NCBI GenBank assembly: GCA_014529385.2
Contig: CM043952.1
Coordinates: 54,828,119-54,892,118, forward strand
Direction: 5' to 3'
Length of the DNA: 64,000 bases
Source of the DNA: Adiantum capillus-veneris
Taxonomy: Eukaryota; Streptophyta; Polypodiopsida; Polypodiales; Pteridaceae
Below, piece after piece: positions 43,710 through 56,370 of the stretch. A program made the position numbers and the translations under genes. The notes below the pieces were generated by a model, which saw nothing but the letters and a program-made list of their open reading frames with translations, did not search any database and was not told the origin of the DNA. Within the stretch, counting starts at the first letter, position 1, and every line of letters starts with the position of its first letter.

Positions 43710-44174
43710 TAGGTCCGATATAAAACCACAGTTGACAAGAACTCCTATTGGTAGTATGAACCTTTATACTTTGCAATGACCAAATGTCAACATGTGCAAC
43801 AATACTTGCACTTTAAGAAAGAATATGCAAATGAGTGTAGTATTCAATATCAAGATAACAAGTGAAAAAAAGAGAAGTGGCAAAATCAAAATAAAAATCA
43901 TGGTTTTACTTACATCACAATGATATAAAAGGAAAATGTTACATCCAATATTAGTATCATAGGGCTCAATAAATACATATATATTCATGATATTTTGTGA
44001 TTCCTTATATATTGCACTTATACATATCACAAAAGGGAGTCATTGGTCAGTATGCTTCTTGTCCTTTGCATTAATCAATCCAAGTATACCATGAAACTAC
44101 TATTCCTATTAAAAATTTGTTGGTTTTTCACTTGATTGATTTTCCAACTTTTGCAAAATGGATATGTTCCTAGC

Positions 44175-44445
44175 TGTTAGGTTTAATATGGCCATGTGGC
44201 TAACCGTCCATCACTAATTGCTAACTAACCCTAAGTGTACAGCTATACACTTGTGTGAGCCACTAACACTAAGTATAGTGTGTATTGTGCCTTAGTGCAT
44301 TAGATAGAGAAGAAAGAAAGGAGGCACACAGTGTGTGTCAACTCTCCCCCTTAAATCTATGTGTGTGGCTATGGTGGTGTGTGTGTGTGAGTGTGTGTGC
44401 GTATTTTTCTTCCTCTTTCGATGTGCTCTCGACTCCTTTCCTTCA
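44175..44445 (+). repeat. 5' LTR of copia-like element E
   Basis: A 271-bp segment begins TGTTAGG and ends TTCA, two bases before a perfect initiator-Met primer site. It contains GT-rich runs. No 3' copy is in the window, so the start is inferred from TG and typical size. Confidence 0.55.
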
Positions 44446-44447
44446 TC

Positions 44448-44459
44448 TGGTATCAGAGC
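44448..44459 (+). promoter_or_regulatory. tRNA-iMet primer-binding site of element E
   Basis: TGGTATCAGAGC is the canonical plant copia primer site. The leader then runs for about 190 bases until element D begins. Confidence 0.85.
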
Positions 44460-45134
44460 GGTTTCATCCCCAAATCGCTTCCGCGCACATGCACACTTTC
44501 AAGAGTGCAAACAGGGTTCCAACTTCGGCATCAGCGGCAAATTCAACATTCTGAGAGAACTTCCAGTAGGTGTCATGGAAGTTTACCCCCCTTTTGGAGC
44601 CATTCGTGCCATCAGAAACCTCATTCAAGCTACAATTCAGGAGCTGCATTTTTGAAAGGTTTCCAGTTTCTGAAACCTTAGAAATTGTATAAAGCCTGTT
44701 AAATTTAACTTGGTTATTGAGAAAACATTGTAGAATGATCCAACTATGGCTGATATTAGTATTTTTGGAACCGTAACCAAAGCTTTACTATGGTTAGAAT
44801 TTTTCAGAATCAAATTCCGATAAAATTTGGAAAAGTTACAGGCTCTGAAAGGTTACACTAGGAATTTAATTAGTTAAGTAAAATTGGATGGTTTCAGTAA
44901 TTATTATTAATAAAGACATGCTTATCCTAAGGTTCTAGAAATTACTGATATTTCCAATTTTGATCATAAAAAAATCAGAGAAATTAGTAAAAATCGATTC
45001 TGGAAGCTGGGGGGGCTGTGTGGAGCTGTGGGGAACCTGCCCGGAAAAGATTCAGCAGGTGGCATTAGTTGGAAGCTGGGGCCTTGCTTGAGGTGCCAGA
45101 ACTTGCCAGAAACAGCCCAGAGGCCGTGAAAAGC

Positions 45135-45143
45135 TATAAAAAG
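45135..45143 (+). promoter_or_regulatory. TATA box in the 5' LTR of element D
   Basis: GCTATAAAAAGACCCCCTTCC is conserved in the right LTR (51486-51494). Downstream CTCTCTC and GAGAGACCTCT resemble an R/U5 start. Confidence 0.6.
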
Positions 45144-45639
45144 ACCCCCTTCCTTCAAAAAAATTTAGACTCGGAGTCTTGGTACATTCTCTCTCATCTA
45201 GAGAGACCTCTACGCAGAAATCACTAGAGAGCAAAGCTCTAGTTGGTTAATCAACGGTAATTAGCACTAACCTTTTTTAATTACTAAAACTAGGTTAACC
45301 TATTTATAATTTTCTTAATTAATTGAAGATTAAACCTATGTATACTCTAAAATTCTCTCCTAATTCAAAATTCTCTGTTGATTATTGAGATAAAGCTTAG
45401 GGATACTAAGCTAATTAATTATTATATTATATTAGGGCTAAAATTACTCATTTTAACCATAAATTAATGATAATTATATTAATTAAATTTAGATTAAGAT
45501 AAGATAATTATCAGAGCTGTGTTAGACTGTCATTATGCTAGAAAAATTATGTTGTAATTTTTTGAGTAATTTTTATAGTTATTGAAGCAAAATTACATTG
45601 TTTTTAAGAGAAAAGTAAATGGGGAAATGATCAAATTCA

Positions 45640-46760
45640 TCCAAAAACCTTCAAGATAATTATCAAAAGAAAAACACATCTTATGGAACCCATGATAATT
45701 ATCGTAACCTCAAATAATTAGTTTAACTAATTATCCCAGCAAGATTACATTGTTTTTAGGCAAAAATAAAAAGGAGAAAATAACAAACTAATCCAAAATG
45801 TTTTGAGATAATTATTAGAGGTAATCACATCTTATGAAACCCATGATAAGTATCTTAAATTCAGCTAATTAGTTTAACTAATTATCTCAGTAGAATTACA
45901 CTATTTTTAGAGAAAAATAAAAGAGGGAAAATACCAAACTAATCCAAAAAGCTTTGAGATAATTATTAGAGTTAAATCACATTTTATGGAATCCATGATA
46001 TTTATCTTAAACTCACAAAATTAGTTTAACTAATTATCTCAATAGAAGGGGGGAAATAGTAAACTAATCCAAAATGCTTTGAGATAATTATCAGAGCAAA
46101 AATACATCTTATAAAAGATATTTATTTTAACCTCAGATAATTAGTTTAACTAATTATCTCAGTAGAATTACACTCTTTTTAGGGGGAAATAGTAAACTAA
46201 TGCAAAATGGTTCAAAAAAATTATCAGAGATAAATCATATCTTACAAAACCCGTGATACTTATCTTGAGCTCAGATAATTAGTTTAACTAATTATCTCAG
46301 CAAAATTACACTTTTTTTAGGAGAAAATACAAGGGGGAAAATAGTAAACTAATTCAAAATGCTTTGAGATAATTATAAGAGGTAAATCATATCTTATGGA
46401 ACCCATGATAATTATCTCAACCTCAGATAATTAGTTTAGCTAATTATCTTAGCAGAATTACACTTTTTTAGGGGAAAATAATAAACTAATCCAAAATGCT
46501 TTGAGATAGTTATCAGAGATAAATCATATTCTATGGAATCCGTCATAATTATCTTAATCTCAAATAATTAGTTTAACTAATTATCTTAGCAGAATTACAC
46601 TATTTTTAGGAAAAAATCAAAGGGAGAAAATAGCAAATTAATCCAAAAACCTTTGAGATAATTATCAGGGGTAAGACACACCTTGAGAAACCCATGATAA
46701 ATATCTTAACCTCAGATAATTAGTTTAGATACTTATTTTCATTAAAAGTAATTGATTTTG
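45640..46760. repeat. LTR-internal array of GATAATTAGTT-T-AACTAATTATC dyads, left copy
   Basis: Eight units each carry a 23-bp AT-rich dyad with 11-bp arms and a single central T. The GTTTAAC centres are at 45721, 45872, 46024, 46144, 46282, 46434, 46571 and 46723 (spacings 151, 152, 120, 138, 152, 137, 152). Each unit also has TTACACTNTTTTTAGG, AAACTAATCCAAAATG and CTTATGGAACCCATGATAA. A second partial dyad (GAGATAATTATCAGAGG) lies mid-unit. Confidence 0.9.
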
Positions 46761-47288
46761 TGTATAAACCAGAGAAAGAAAATTAGTAAATGAATTTATA
46801 TAATTACACAATAATTGTCAGAGGTCAAAAATAACTATTGAAAGTTGGAAAAATTACCTTAGCCTAAATAAGTAGTATAACAAATTACTATCGGCAAATT
46901 TTACCTAAATTAGAGCATAAATATAGAAGAAAAAAGTTATAAATCAATTTTAGGAGTTAACCAAAAAAAATTTAAAGATGGAACATATCAAATTCCATCT
47001 AGGGTGAGTAATCCACTAGCAGATAGGTAACTTATAATTTAATAAGGCCAAAAATAGGATATTCTTGGAATATGGACTAAGGAGAAATCTAGTAAAATAG
47101 CTCCCATAATTATATGATAATTATGGGAGAATACTAATAGTGCAAGGAAGTACAGGAGAAATATCTCATCCAATAACTAACAAGGATACCTATTTATTCC
47201 AAAATCTTTATTTTTGGGTAAAAAGGAAGAAAAGAGATTGTTCAATTAATCCTCTAATCGATTAAGTCCTTTTATAAAAGCTGCCAAT

Positions 47289-47451
47289 ATGGCTCCAAAG
47301 AGAACCAGAGGAAATTCTCTTACTGAGGAAGAGGATATTAGCAACAAAAGAAATAAAGCCACTCATGACCATGGGGCTGGGCCTAATCATAGGCCTACGG
47401 AGGAAAGTCTGCAAGCACCAGTGCAGCAACACATGGACGACCAGTCCCAGG
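47289..47451 (+). pseudogene. Gag N-terminal start of element D
   Basis: ATG 47289 opens MAPKRTRGNSLTEEEDISNK, the basic start of a gypsy polyprotein, about 135 bases after the LTR. The frame runs only about 54 meaningful codons before unrelated sequence begins; CAG/GTAGAT at 47450 could be a splice donor or the edge of an insertion. Confidence 0.5.
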
Positions 47452-48550
47452 TAGATTTCTATTTTGTTCACTTAAGTCTTTAATTATATTAAAGTTCATT
47501 TCTACGTTAACATTGCATACATAAGGGTTAGTAAGGATAAATTGGTTGTAAATGGAAGGTAACTTCCAAGAAACCAACGAGCAATGATTGTAAATAGGAA
47601 AGAAATGATTTGGTTATGACTGATTGACCTAGGAAAGAAATGTTTGACCATCCTTAAGATAGCTTGTCTCAAGACACCTCTGATTCCTTGGAATATTTTA
47701 CTCCAAGTAATGAGTAATGATGGCGGTTTCGCCATGGATGAGTCGGTTTCCTCAGTGCGCATGGATTCTTAACCCCGTGCTTGTTTGTGCTTGTGGATAT
47801 TACTTAGGATATAGAGTTTATCCTATAGGAACCGCTCGGTTGTATGGGCAACCGGTTGGCGTATGGGCGCCCGGACTATGGGTGATGGCTTTTTCCACCC
47901 CGGTTTTTATAAATAAGGAATGGGTGCCATTTTTTCACCCTTGTATAGGTGGTCTTGAGACAAGCCATACTTCAGAATGACAGTACTTTGTCTTAAGTCT
48001 AAAGATGTTTGTTTGCTTTAAAAATGTTTTCAATACTGTTTTCAAGGGTTGTCTTTATGAAAGTTAAAAGAAATCATTGTTTTAATTGTGATAAGTGTGG
48101 TAGTGATTAAACAACACAGAATCATGTGTGAGTGCGGGGTGGTAAGTGGGGATTGACTAAGGTTGTCAATCATGGACGGGTGGACCTGATTAGTCAGGTA
48201 ACTATCCATTCCCGCGCACTAAAAACATCTAGAAACTTCTTCACTTAGAAGAGGAATCCACCAACGGCTGTGCCCTCACATATGTTAGGGGGAAAAAAGC
48301 GTTGGCTAAGGAAACCTTAACTTGAATGATGGAAGTTATAGGGCCTAAATAGTTTCTTTTTTTTATTCAACAAGTTGTCCCGTTTCCATTGCGAGACAGG
48401 ACTATGTCTCCTTCTAGGGCTATAAACCTAAACCATTGTCAATGGTAAGGGTGAATTCCCTGGAATTATTCTTGTTTAGGGACTCGCCTAGGCCTAGAGA
48501 CCTGTCAAGGGTCCCATTCCACTTTTGGTGTCGGCGGGTTTGGGGTCTTC
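47452..48550. other. Insert or replaced interior in element D
   Basis: The rest of gag, the protease and the start of reverse transcriptase are missing. The sequence has LTR-like phrases (GGACGGGTGGACCTGATTAG near 48175, resembling GGATGGGTGGACTGATCAA near 40898), so another retroelement fragment may sit here. No gene is recognised. Confidence 0.4.
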
Positions 48551-49617
48551 ACAAAAATTGATCTCAGATCAGGTTACCATCAAATCCGGATTAAGGAGGC
48601 AGATATTTACAAAACTATATTCAACACCCGATATGGGCATTATGAGTTCATCGTGATGCCTTTTGGTCTTACGAATGCTCCGATTACTTTTAAGCGTCTC
48701 ATGGAGAATACATTCAATATCTGGATGATTTGTGTTGGTGTTTTTCGATGATATCTTGGTATATTCCAAAGATGAAAAAGAGCATGAAGGCCATGTACGT
48801 AAAGTACTTCATCTTCTACGCCAACATCAGTTATATGCCAAGATGAGTAAATGTATGTTTTTTATGCCCGAAGTTAGTTATCTTGGATTTATAATAAACC
48901 CTGAAGGAATCTCAGTAGACCCTGCAAAGATTAAGGACATAATAGATTCTCCACAACCCAAGATGGGTCAGTGAGATTCGAGGATTCTTGGGCATTACAG
49001 GATGGTATAGAATCTTCGTCAAAGATTATGCAGTCATCACCGCACCCTTGACGCACCTACTTAAAAAGACAGCCAAACTTACATGGGAAAAAGAAGAGGA
49101 GGACTGTTTCCTCAAACTAAAACAAAATCTCACATCAACCCCTGTACTCAAACTTCATGACTTCATTCAAGAGTTTGAAGTAGAAACAGATGCCAGCGGC
49201 CTTGCTATAGGAGGAGTCTTAAACCAAGAAGGCATACCAGTCGCCTTTACTTCTCAAAAATTAAGTATCCACAAGCTGAATTATCCAACTCATGGTTTGG
49301 AACTCCTAGCTGTCATCCATGCTATTAAACTCTGGAGGCACTATCTTCTAGGAGGAAAGTTTCAGTTAATCACTGATCATCAGAGTCTAAAATGGATATT
49401 TTCACAAGCAACATTCAACATGCGGCAGAGAAGATGGATAGAACTCTTACAGGAATATGATTTTGAAATAAAATATAAACCAGAAAAAGAGAATGTGGCT
49501 GCCGATGCCCTTAGCCGTAAGATTTTTCTTGGGGCTATTTCCACATTCGACAATCCAATCCTAAACAAGGTTAAGGAAGCCTCCCTGGAAGATGAGGATT
49601 ATCAAAAACTCCTATAG
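48551..49617 (+). pseudogene. Reverse transcriptase and RNase H of element D
   Basis: Reverse transcriptase motifs are [41 protein letters not shown] (Asp-Asp) and LGFIINPEGISVDP. After shifts near 48725 and 48975 an open frame of 210 codons carries FEVETDASGLAIGGV, LNYPTHGLELLAVIHAI and LITDHQSL of RNase H, then ALSRK. The N-terminal quarter of reverse transcriptase is absent. Confidence 0.88.
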
Positions 49618-50990
49618 GTTATTAATCAACAGGACCTAAAAGAGAAAGAGAAGGACAAAATCAAGGATTATTCACTTGAGTATGGGATTCTCTATTATAA
49701 GTATTGGCTTTATATTCCTAAGAATCCAACATTAAAGGAGTTAATCCTTTATGAAGGACACAACGCTCCAGTTGCCGGCCATCCTAGCTATGCAAAGACC
49801 CTTAATGCCATAAGCAAAAGCTATTTTTGGCCAGGAATGAAAGGAGATATACTTCGCTACATCAAACAATGTCTTTCCTATCAAAGGATTAAGGCTGAAC
49901 GAGTAATGATGCCAGGAAAACTTCAAACTCTGAACATTCCTCAAATGAAGTGGGAACTCATTAGCATGGACTTTGTAACAGGCCTTCCCACCGTTCAAGG
50001 GGGTTACGACTCCATTATGGTGGTAGTGGATATGCTGACTAAAGTATCTCATTTGATGCATGTGAAAACAACTTACACTGCATCAGACGTAAGCTGTTTA
50101 TTTATCAAAGAGATCTTCAGATTACACGGACTTCCTAAGAGAATAGTCACTGACAGAGATGCAAAATTTACTTCAAAATTCTGGAAAACTTTATTTGATG
50201 TTTCAGTACAACCTATCACCCTCAGACGGACGGCTAGATGGAAAGAGTGAATCAAGTTATTGAAGACATCCTTAGAGCCTGCTGTAGTAGTGAACCCCGG
50301 AAATGGATACAATTTCTTCCTCTGGTGGAATTCGCCTATAATTCCTCATTTCATAAAAGCATAGGGATGTCACCATTTAATGCTCTTTATGGGCATGAAT
50401 GTATATCACCCCTAAACTTTTCTGACCCTACTACAAGAGTAGAAGCTTCAAAACAAATGTTGGAGAAGATAGATGCCCAAACCAAAGCCATATGACAGGA
50501 CATTCAAACAGCTAAGGACCGTCAAAAACATTATGCTGATAAAAAACGGTCTGATCGGTTTTTCAAACAAGGGGATAAAGTATTCCTCAGGGTACGACCA
50601 AAGAGAAGCAATTTATCCTTGGGAAAATACAAAAAACTAAGCCCCATATATTGTGGACCTTATGAAGTAATTAAAGTAATCAGTGATCAAGCCTACAAAT
50701 AAAAACTACATGAATACCTCAAGGTCCATAATGTATTCCATATCAGTCTTCTAAAACCCTACATCCCAAATCCCAATCACACTCTAGACGACGAACAGAT
50801 TGTGATGCAGAAGCAAGGAATTCTTGAACTCCAACCAGATTGTATTCTCGATACTGGGGAAAGAAGTCTACGAAACAGAGTAATCAAGGAACATTTAGTA
50901 AAATGAAGGACTACCCCACTGAAGACGCCACATGGGAGGACGAAGTATCACTTCGCAAAGATTTCCCTAATTTCAATTGAGATGAGGACA
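49618..50990 (+). pseudogene. Integrase of element D
   Basis: The zinc-binding domain shows EGHNAPVAGHPSYAKTL and CLSYQRIK, where the second Cys of the usual CxxC is Tyr. The core has SMDFVTGLP and IVTDRDAKFTS (two Asp), then YHPQTDG, a TAG at about 50232, and MERVNQVIED (Glu). After TGA at 50493, QGDKVFLRVRPKRSNL, CGPYEVIKVISDQAYK and VFHISLLKPYIPN form the GPY/F module. A chromodomain-like remnant (RNRVIKEHLVK) ends near 50905. Confidence 0.87.
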
Positions 50991-51015
50991 TCTCAATTCC
51001 TTAAGTTGGGGTGAT

Positions 51016-53402
51016 TGTAAGGTTTCATGATTTTGAAACCTTAGAAATTGTATAAAGCCTACTAAATTTAACTTGGTTATTGAGAAAACAATGTAGAATG
51101 ATCCAATTATGGCTGATATTGGTATTTTTAGAACCGTAACCAGAGCTTTACTATGGTTAGAATTTTTCAGAATCAGATTCCGATAGAATCTGGAAAAGTT
51201 ACGGGCTCTAAAAGGTTACACTAGGAATTTAATTAGTTAAGTAAAACTGGATGGTTTCAGTAATTATTAACTATCTTAAGGTTCTAAAAATTACTAATAT
51301 TTCCAATTTTCATCATTAAACATTAGAGAAATTAGTAAAAATCAATTCTGGAAGCTAGGGGGGCTGTGTGGAGCTATGGGAAACCTGTCTGGGACAGATT
51401 TAGCAGCAAGTGGCGCTAGTTGGAAGGTGGGGCCTTGCTTGAGGTGCCAAAACTTGCCAGAAACAGCCCAGAGACCCTGAAAAGCTATAAAAAGACTCCT
51501 TCCTTCACAAAAAATTAGACTCAGAGCTTTGGTACATTCTCTCTCATCTAGAGGGACTTCTACACAGAAATCACTAGAGAGCAAAGCTCTAGTTGGTTTC
51601 AACGGTAATTAGCACTAACCTTTTTCAATTAGTAAAACTAGGTTAACCTATTTACAATTTTCTTAATTAATTAAAGAGTAAACCTATGTATACTCTAAAA
51701 TTCTCTCATAATTCAAAATCCTCTGCTGATTATTGAGATTAAGCTTAGGGATACTAAGCTAATTAATTATTATATTATATTAGGGCTGAAATTACTTATT
51801 TTAACCATAAATTAATGATAATTATACTAATTAAATTTAGATTAAGATGAGATAATTATCAGAGCTGTGTTAGACTGTCATTATGCTAGAAAAAGTATCT
51901 TGTAATTTTCTAAGTAATTGTTATCATTATTTAAGCAGAATGACACTGTTTTTAAGAGAAAAGTAAAGGGGGAAATGGTCAAATTAATCCAAAAATCTTT
52001 GACATAATTATCAGAGGAAAAGTACATCTTATGGAACCCATGATAGTTATCTTAATCTCAGATAATTAGTTTAACTAATTATCTTAGTATAATTACATTA
52101 TTTTCAGGGGAAAATAAAAGGGCAAAAATAGCAAACTAGTCCAAAATGCTTTGAGATAATTATTAGAGGTAAATTACATCTTATAAAACCTCTGATAATT
52201 ATCTTAACCTCATATAATTAGTTTAACTAATTATCTCAGCAAAATTACACTTTTTTTAGGCGAAAATAAAAAGAGGATAATAGCAAACTAATCCAAAATG
52301 CTTTGATATAATTATCAAAGGTAAATTACATCCTATGGAACCCATTTTAATTATCTTAATCTTATATAATTAGTTTAACTAATTATCTCAATAGAATTAC
52401 ATTTTTTTAGGGGAAAATAAATGAGAAAAAATAGCAAACTAATCTAAAATGATTTGAGATAATTCTCAGCGAAAGAAAACATCTTATTAAACTTGTGATA
52501 ATTATCTTAACTACAGATAATTAGTCTAACTAATTATCTTAGTAGAGTTATACTATTTTTAAGGGAAAATATAAGAGGGAAAATAGCAAACTAATCTAAA
52601 ATGCTTTGAGATAATTATCATAGTAACTCATGATAATTAGTATACCCTCAAATAATCAGTCTAGATAATTATCCCAGTAGAATTACATTATTTTTAGGAG
52701 AAAATATAAGGGGGAAAATAGCAAACGAATCCAAAATTCTTTGAGATAAATATAAAAAGTAAATCATATCTCATGAAACTTGTGATAATTATCTTAACCT
52801 CAGATAATTAGTGTAACTAATTATCATAATAGAATTACACTATTTTTAGGGGAAAATAAAAGGGAGAAAATAGAAAATTGATCCAAAAACCTTTGAGATA
52901 ATTATCAGCAGTGACACGTCTTGAGGAACCCATTATAAATAAATTTAACCTTAGATAATTAGTTTAGATACGTATTTTCATTAAAAGTAACCAATTTTGT
53001 GTATAAACTAGAGAAAGAAGATTAGTAAATGAATTTATATAATTACACAATAATTACCAGAGGTCAAAAATAACTATTGAAGGTTGGAAAAATTACCTTA
53101 GCCTAAATAATTAGTATAAAAAATTACTGTCGGAAAATTTTGCCTAAATTAGACCATTAATATAGAAGGGAAAAGTTATAAATGAATTTTAGGAGTTAAC
53201 CAGAAACTTTTTAAAGCTAGAACATATCAAATTCCATCTAGGGTGAGTAATCCACTAGTAGATAGGTAACTTATGATTTACTAAGGCCAAAAATAGGATA
53301 TTCTTGGAATATGGACTAAGGAGAAATCCAATAAAATAGCTCTCATAATTATATGATAATTATGGGAGAATACTAATAGTACAAGGAAGTACAGGAGAAA
53401 TA
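51016..53402 (+). repeat. 3' LTR of element D, cut by copia F
   Basis: It starts TGTAAGGTTTCATG after AAGTTGGGGTGAT and aligns with the left LTR over its whole length, at perhaps 88-92% identity by eye. The TATA box is at 51486-51494. A dyad array is present. Confidence 0.8.
52020..53000. repeat. LTR-internal dyad array, right copy
   Basis: Seven units correspond to the left LTR array, with centres at 52069, 52221, 52373, 52524, 52659, 52811 and 52962 (spacings 152, 152, 151, 135, 152, 151). The unit number and the positions of short units differ from the left copy. Confidence 0.88.
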
Positions 53403-53620
53403 TGCCATATACATGTGGTAGTGATGTGTGTGAACACACTGCCGGGGCATTTTTTCCCTCTTTAGGAGGTGTATTCCCCCGAGCATTGTATATACGCCCA
53501 TCACTCTAGGGCTATCTATCTTTCCATTTCACACTAAGTAGTACACTCTCTATTGTGTGCCTTGAGCTTCCTTCATCTTCTCCAAGTTGTGTGCATTTCT
53601 CTGCAACCCTAATTCCAACA
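53403..53620 (+). repeat. 5' LTR of copia F
   Basis: It begins TGCCATATAC at the break in the element D LTR and ends CCAACA two bases before the primer site, 218 bp. TATA-like TGTATATACG is near 53490. Confidence 0.7.
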
Positions 53621-53622
53621 AT

Positions 53623-53634
53623 TGGTATCAGAGC
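53623..53634 (+). promoter_or_regulatory. tRNA-iMet primer-binding site of copia F
   Basis: TGGTATCAGAGC followed by AGG lies two bases after the LTR end, the canonical plant copia position. Confidence 0.9.
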
Positions 53635-53982
53635 AGGTTGCGTCCTCCCAGGCTTAGTCGCCAGCTGCTCCAATACATGCCTGCTCACTTTCTCCGATTT
53701 CAGTGAGCTTTGGCAAGCTTTCGCAGGTTGAAAAAAATTTCGAGTGAGCTCGTAGAGCACAGTCTGCTCAGATTTTTAATTCGGGCTCATTTCGGTCTTC
53801 ATTTCCACTACAGGTAGCACCGCACAAGCTATTTCGTCACTTTTTGCAAAATTTCTTTCAATGTCGTTTTCTGCATAACATGTGCCTCATAGTCTTCTAC
53901 GATTTGTGCTATATAGCACGTGTTGTTCCCTCTCCGTTTCTCCTATTTTCGGGCAGTTTTCACATCAGGTGCAGCATTTACC

Positions 53983-54972
53983 ATGGCTGACAACAACACA
54001 GATGTGTTCAAGATGTTTGCTGCTGAGGACAGGTTGGATGGGGACAACTACCCTATGTGCGCTTATATGATGCAACATGTTCTTGTGTCAAAGGGCATCT
54101 GGAACATTGTGCAGGGCATTGATGTACGTCCTGGTTCTGAGGATGTAGGCGATGTTGAGGATGTTGCAGGTCTTGCTGCAAGGATTGCTGCTGTTAGAGT
54201 TGTTTTGCCTACGGTAGAACAAGATCATTGGGATGTAAAAGATGCGCAGGCTCATGCATTGATTGCGTTGTCTATGAAGCGCACCATTGTTCCTCACATT
54301 CGTTCAGCAAAATCTACAAAACAGGCTTGGGATATTCTAGCACGTCTTTATGCAAGCCACAATGAGGCTAAAATTGCTTTGTTGCATAAAGAGCTAGAGT
54401 CGAAGATTATGCATGAGGAAGATGATATGGACACTTTCCTTGCTGGTGTCAAGGATAACAATGAGCAACTTATTTCTACAGGTGAAGTCATTTCATACAG
54501 TTCCCTTGTGCAGACTGTTCTTGATGCCTTACCAGATTCCTACCAGACTTTTTCTAGTACTTGGAGACTGATGACCCAAGGAAATCCTGAAGTTGTCAAG
54601 TTTGATGCATTATGTGCATTGCTATTGCAAGAGTCACTTTCCAAAACAAACAAAACTAGGTAGCGTGCAGTTGAACAGGCTTTTATTGCTTCTCAAAGAA
54701 AGGGTGGTAACAACAATGCGACCATTTCTTATGGTTCTGATGCGAATGGAAAAACCTATGTTCCTAATGCTTCTGCTGGCAGAAATTTGTCTGGAAATTC
54801 TGGTGATAAGGGCAAAAAGAAGATGTGTTGCCATTATTGTAAAGCTAATGATCACTTGATCAAGTCGTGTCCTAAGTTGAAGGCCAAAGAGGCTAAGAAG
54901 AAAGAGGGTGGTTCCACTGCAAATGTTGGTTCCACTACAAATGATGCCATTGTTGAGTCTTCTGTGAAAGGA
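53983..54972 (+). pseudogene. Copia F gag
   Basis: ATG 53983 opens MADNNTDVFKMFAAEDRLDG, with DGDNYPMCAYMM and KGIWNIVQG (DUF4219-like start). It continues as a UBN2/retrotran-gag capsid (QAWDILARLYASHNEAKIALL, LISTGEVISYSSLVQTVLDALP). The zinc knuckle is CCHYCKANDHLIKSC (CX2CX4HX4C). One TAG at 54661 interrupts the frame, and TAA at 54973 follows. Leader sequence 53635-53982 has no reliable ORF. Confidence 0.85.
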
Positions 54973-55059
54973 TAATGTGTTGCTGATGTTGATACAGAAT
55001 GGGCTTTTAGCGCAGAGTGCACTTACAATCATGTTGTCCATGATGCATGCTTGTCAATT

Positions 55060-56370
55060 GCTACAGATTCACATGTGTGGTATTTCGACAGTGGTGCTAC
55101 AAAGCACATTACCTGACATCGTGAATTGTTCACCTCTCTCTTGAGTCTGTCCCTCATGGGAATTCAGTCACTTGTGCCAACAATACCTCTTATCCGGTTC
55201 AGGGAGTTGGAAAGATTGTGCTTACTACCGCTAATGGTAGTTCTTTCACACTTGTTGATGCACTTTATGTACCTGGTATCAAGAAGAATCTCTTGTTTGT
55301 ATCCGCACTTGCTAGACTTGGACTTGTAGTCAAATTTGTGGATGACAGATGTACAATTCATGATCTCAGTTTTGGTGATGAAATTGTTGCATCTTGCCTT
55401 TTGTGTCATGGGCTGTATAAGCTCACTTTGTATGACAAGTGTGGACAAAATTTTGCAAATGTTCTTGCAGATTAAAGGGCTAAACTTTGGCATGCACGTT
55501 TTGGTCATCTGAATTTTGCGAGTTTGCTGCGTTTGCAGATCTGATATGGTTGCTTCTTTGCTGCCTCTTGAAGCACCTTCAAACATGTTTGTGAAGGCTG
55601 TATTTTGGGTAAGATGCAACGTTCTAAGTTTCCAAAGGATGGTTCAGTTCGGCCACATGCAGGTTGCAACTTGTGCATAGTGATGTTTGTGGGCCCATGC
55701 AAACTCCGTCCTTGGGCAATTACCTTTACTTCATGACTTTCATTGATGATTACTCCAGGCATGCATGGGTATTTCCGCTTAAAGCGAAGTCCGAAGTTTT
55801 TATGTGCTTCAAACAATTTCTGGCTATGGCTCGAAATGTACTATGGGCACCCTCCGTTCCGATCGAGGGGGGAATATATGTCTCATGAATTCAATGCATT
55901 TCTGGCTAGTCGTGGGATAAAACACGTGCCTTATACACCTCAGCAAAACAGTGTTGTTGAGAGGAAAAACGGGTCACTTATGGAAATGGCACGATGTATG
56001 GACAAAAGTCAAGCTTTGCCGCATTCTGTTTGGCTTGAGGCCATCATGTGTGCCACTTATGTACTAAACAGTTGTCCTACGAAAGCTTTGCAATCTATTA
56101 CTCCATATGAAGCATGGCATGATAGAAAGCCTTCTATTGAGCACATGCGTGTTTTTGGCTGTGTGGCATATGCTTTGGTGCCACAAACACAACGCAGAAA
56201 ATTGGATGTAAGGCTGTCAAATGTATTTTGTTGGTTATAGTGATGAAAGCAAAGGTTACACGTTGTATCATCCTCAAACAAAACGTATTCTGGTTTCACG
56301 GGATGTAGTGTTTGTGGAAGATTCTGTCCACCCCTTGCTATCATGTACTAGAGAGAGTAATGTAAGCTCA
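55060..56370 (+). pseudogene. Copia F protease and integrase
   Basis: The protease has VWYFDSGATKHIT (Asp-Ser-Gly), then ALYVPGIKKNLLFVSALA. The GAG-pre-integrase module is LWHARFGHLNFASL. Integrase is spread over three frames: CEGCILGKMQRSKFP, VHSDVCGPMQTPSLG (Asp), FIDDYSRHAWVFPLK, EFNAFLASRGIKHV and YTPQQNSVVERKNGSLMEMA (Glu), then ITPYEAWHDRKPSIEHMRVF. Breaks include TGA at 55115, TAA at 55473 and shifts near 55510, 55660, 55850 and 56215. Confidence 0.82.

Larger units (their letters stand above)
42641..44174. other. AT-rich spacer with a tandem duplication
   Basis: Apart from the 151-bp duplication and a hairpin near 43694, nothing is recognised. Confidence 0.4.
44653..47150 (+). repeat. 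5' LTR of element D
   Basis: It starts TGAAAGGTTTCC..GAAACC and carries a TATA box at 45135-45143 (TATAAAAAG), 190 bases before a long AT-rich tandem array. Alignment with the right LTR holds to the phrase GTACAGGAGAAATAT near 47153. The real end may be up to 50 bases further. Confidence 0.75.
44653..53402 (+). mobile_element. Ty3/gypsy element D with very long LTRs
   Basis: Two alignable LTRs (44653 to about 47150 and 51016-53402) flank a degenerate interior: a gag start (47289), a foreign or deleted segment, then reverse transcriptase, RNase H and integrase (48551-50990). The right LTR is interrupted by copia F at 53403, so its true end and the target duplication are not visible. The left LTR sits inside the leader of element E. 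Confidence 0.8.
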
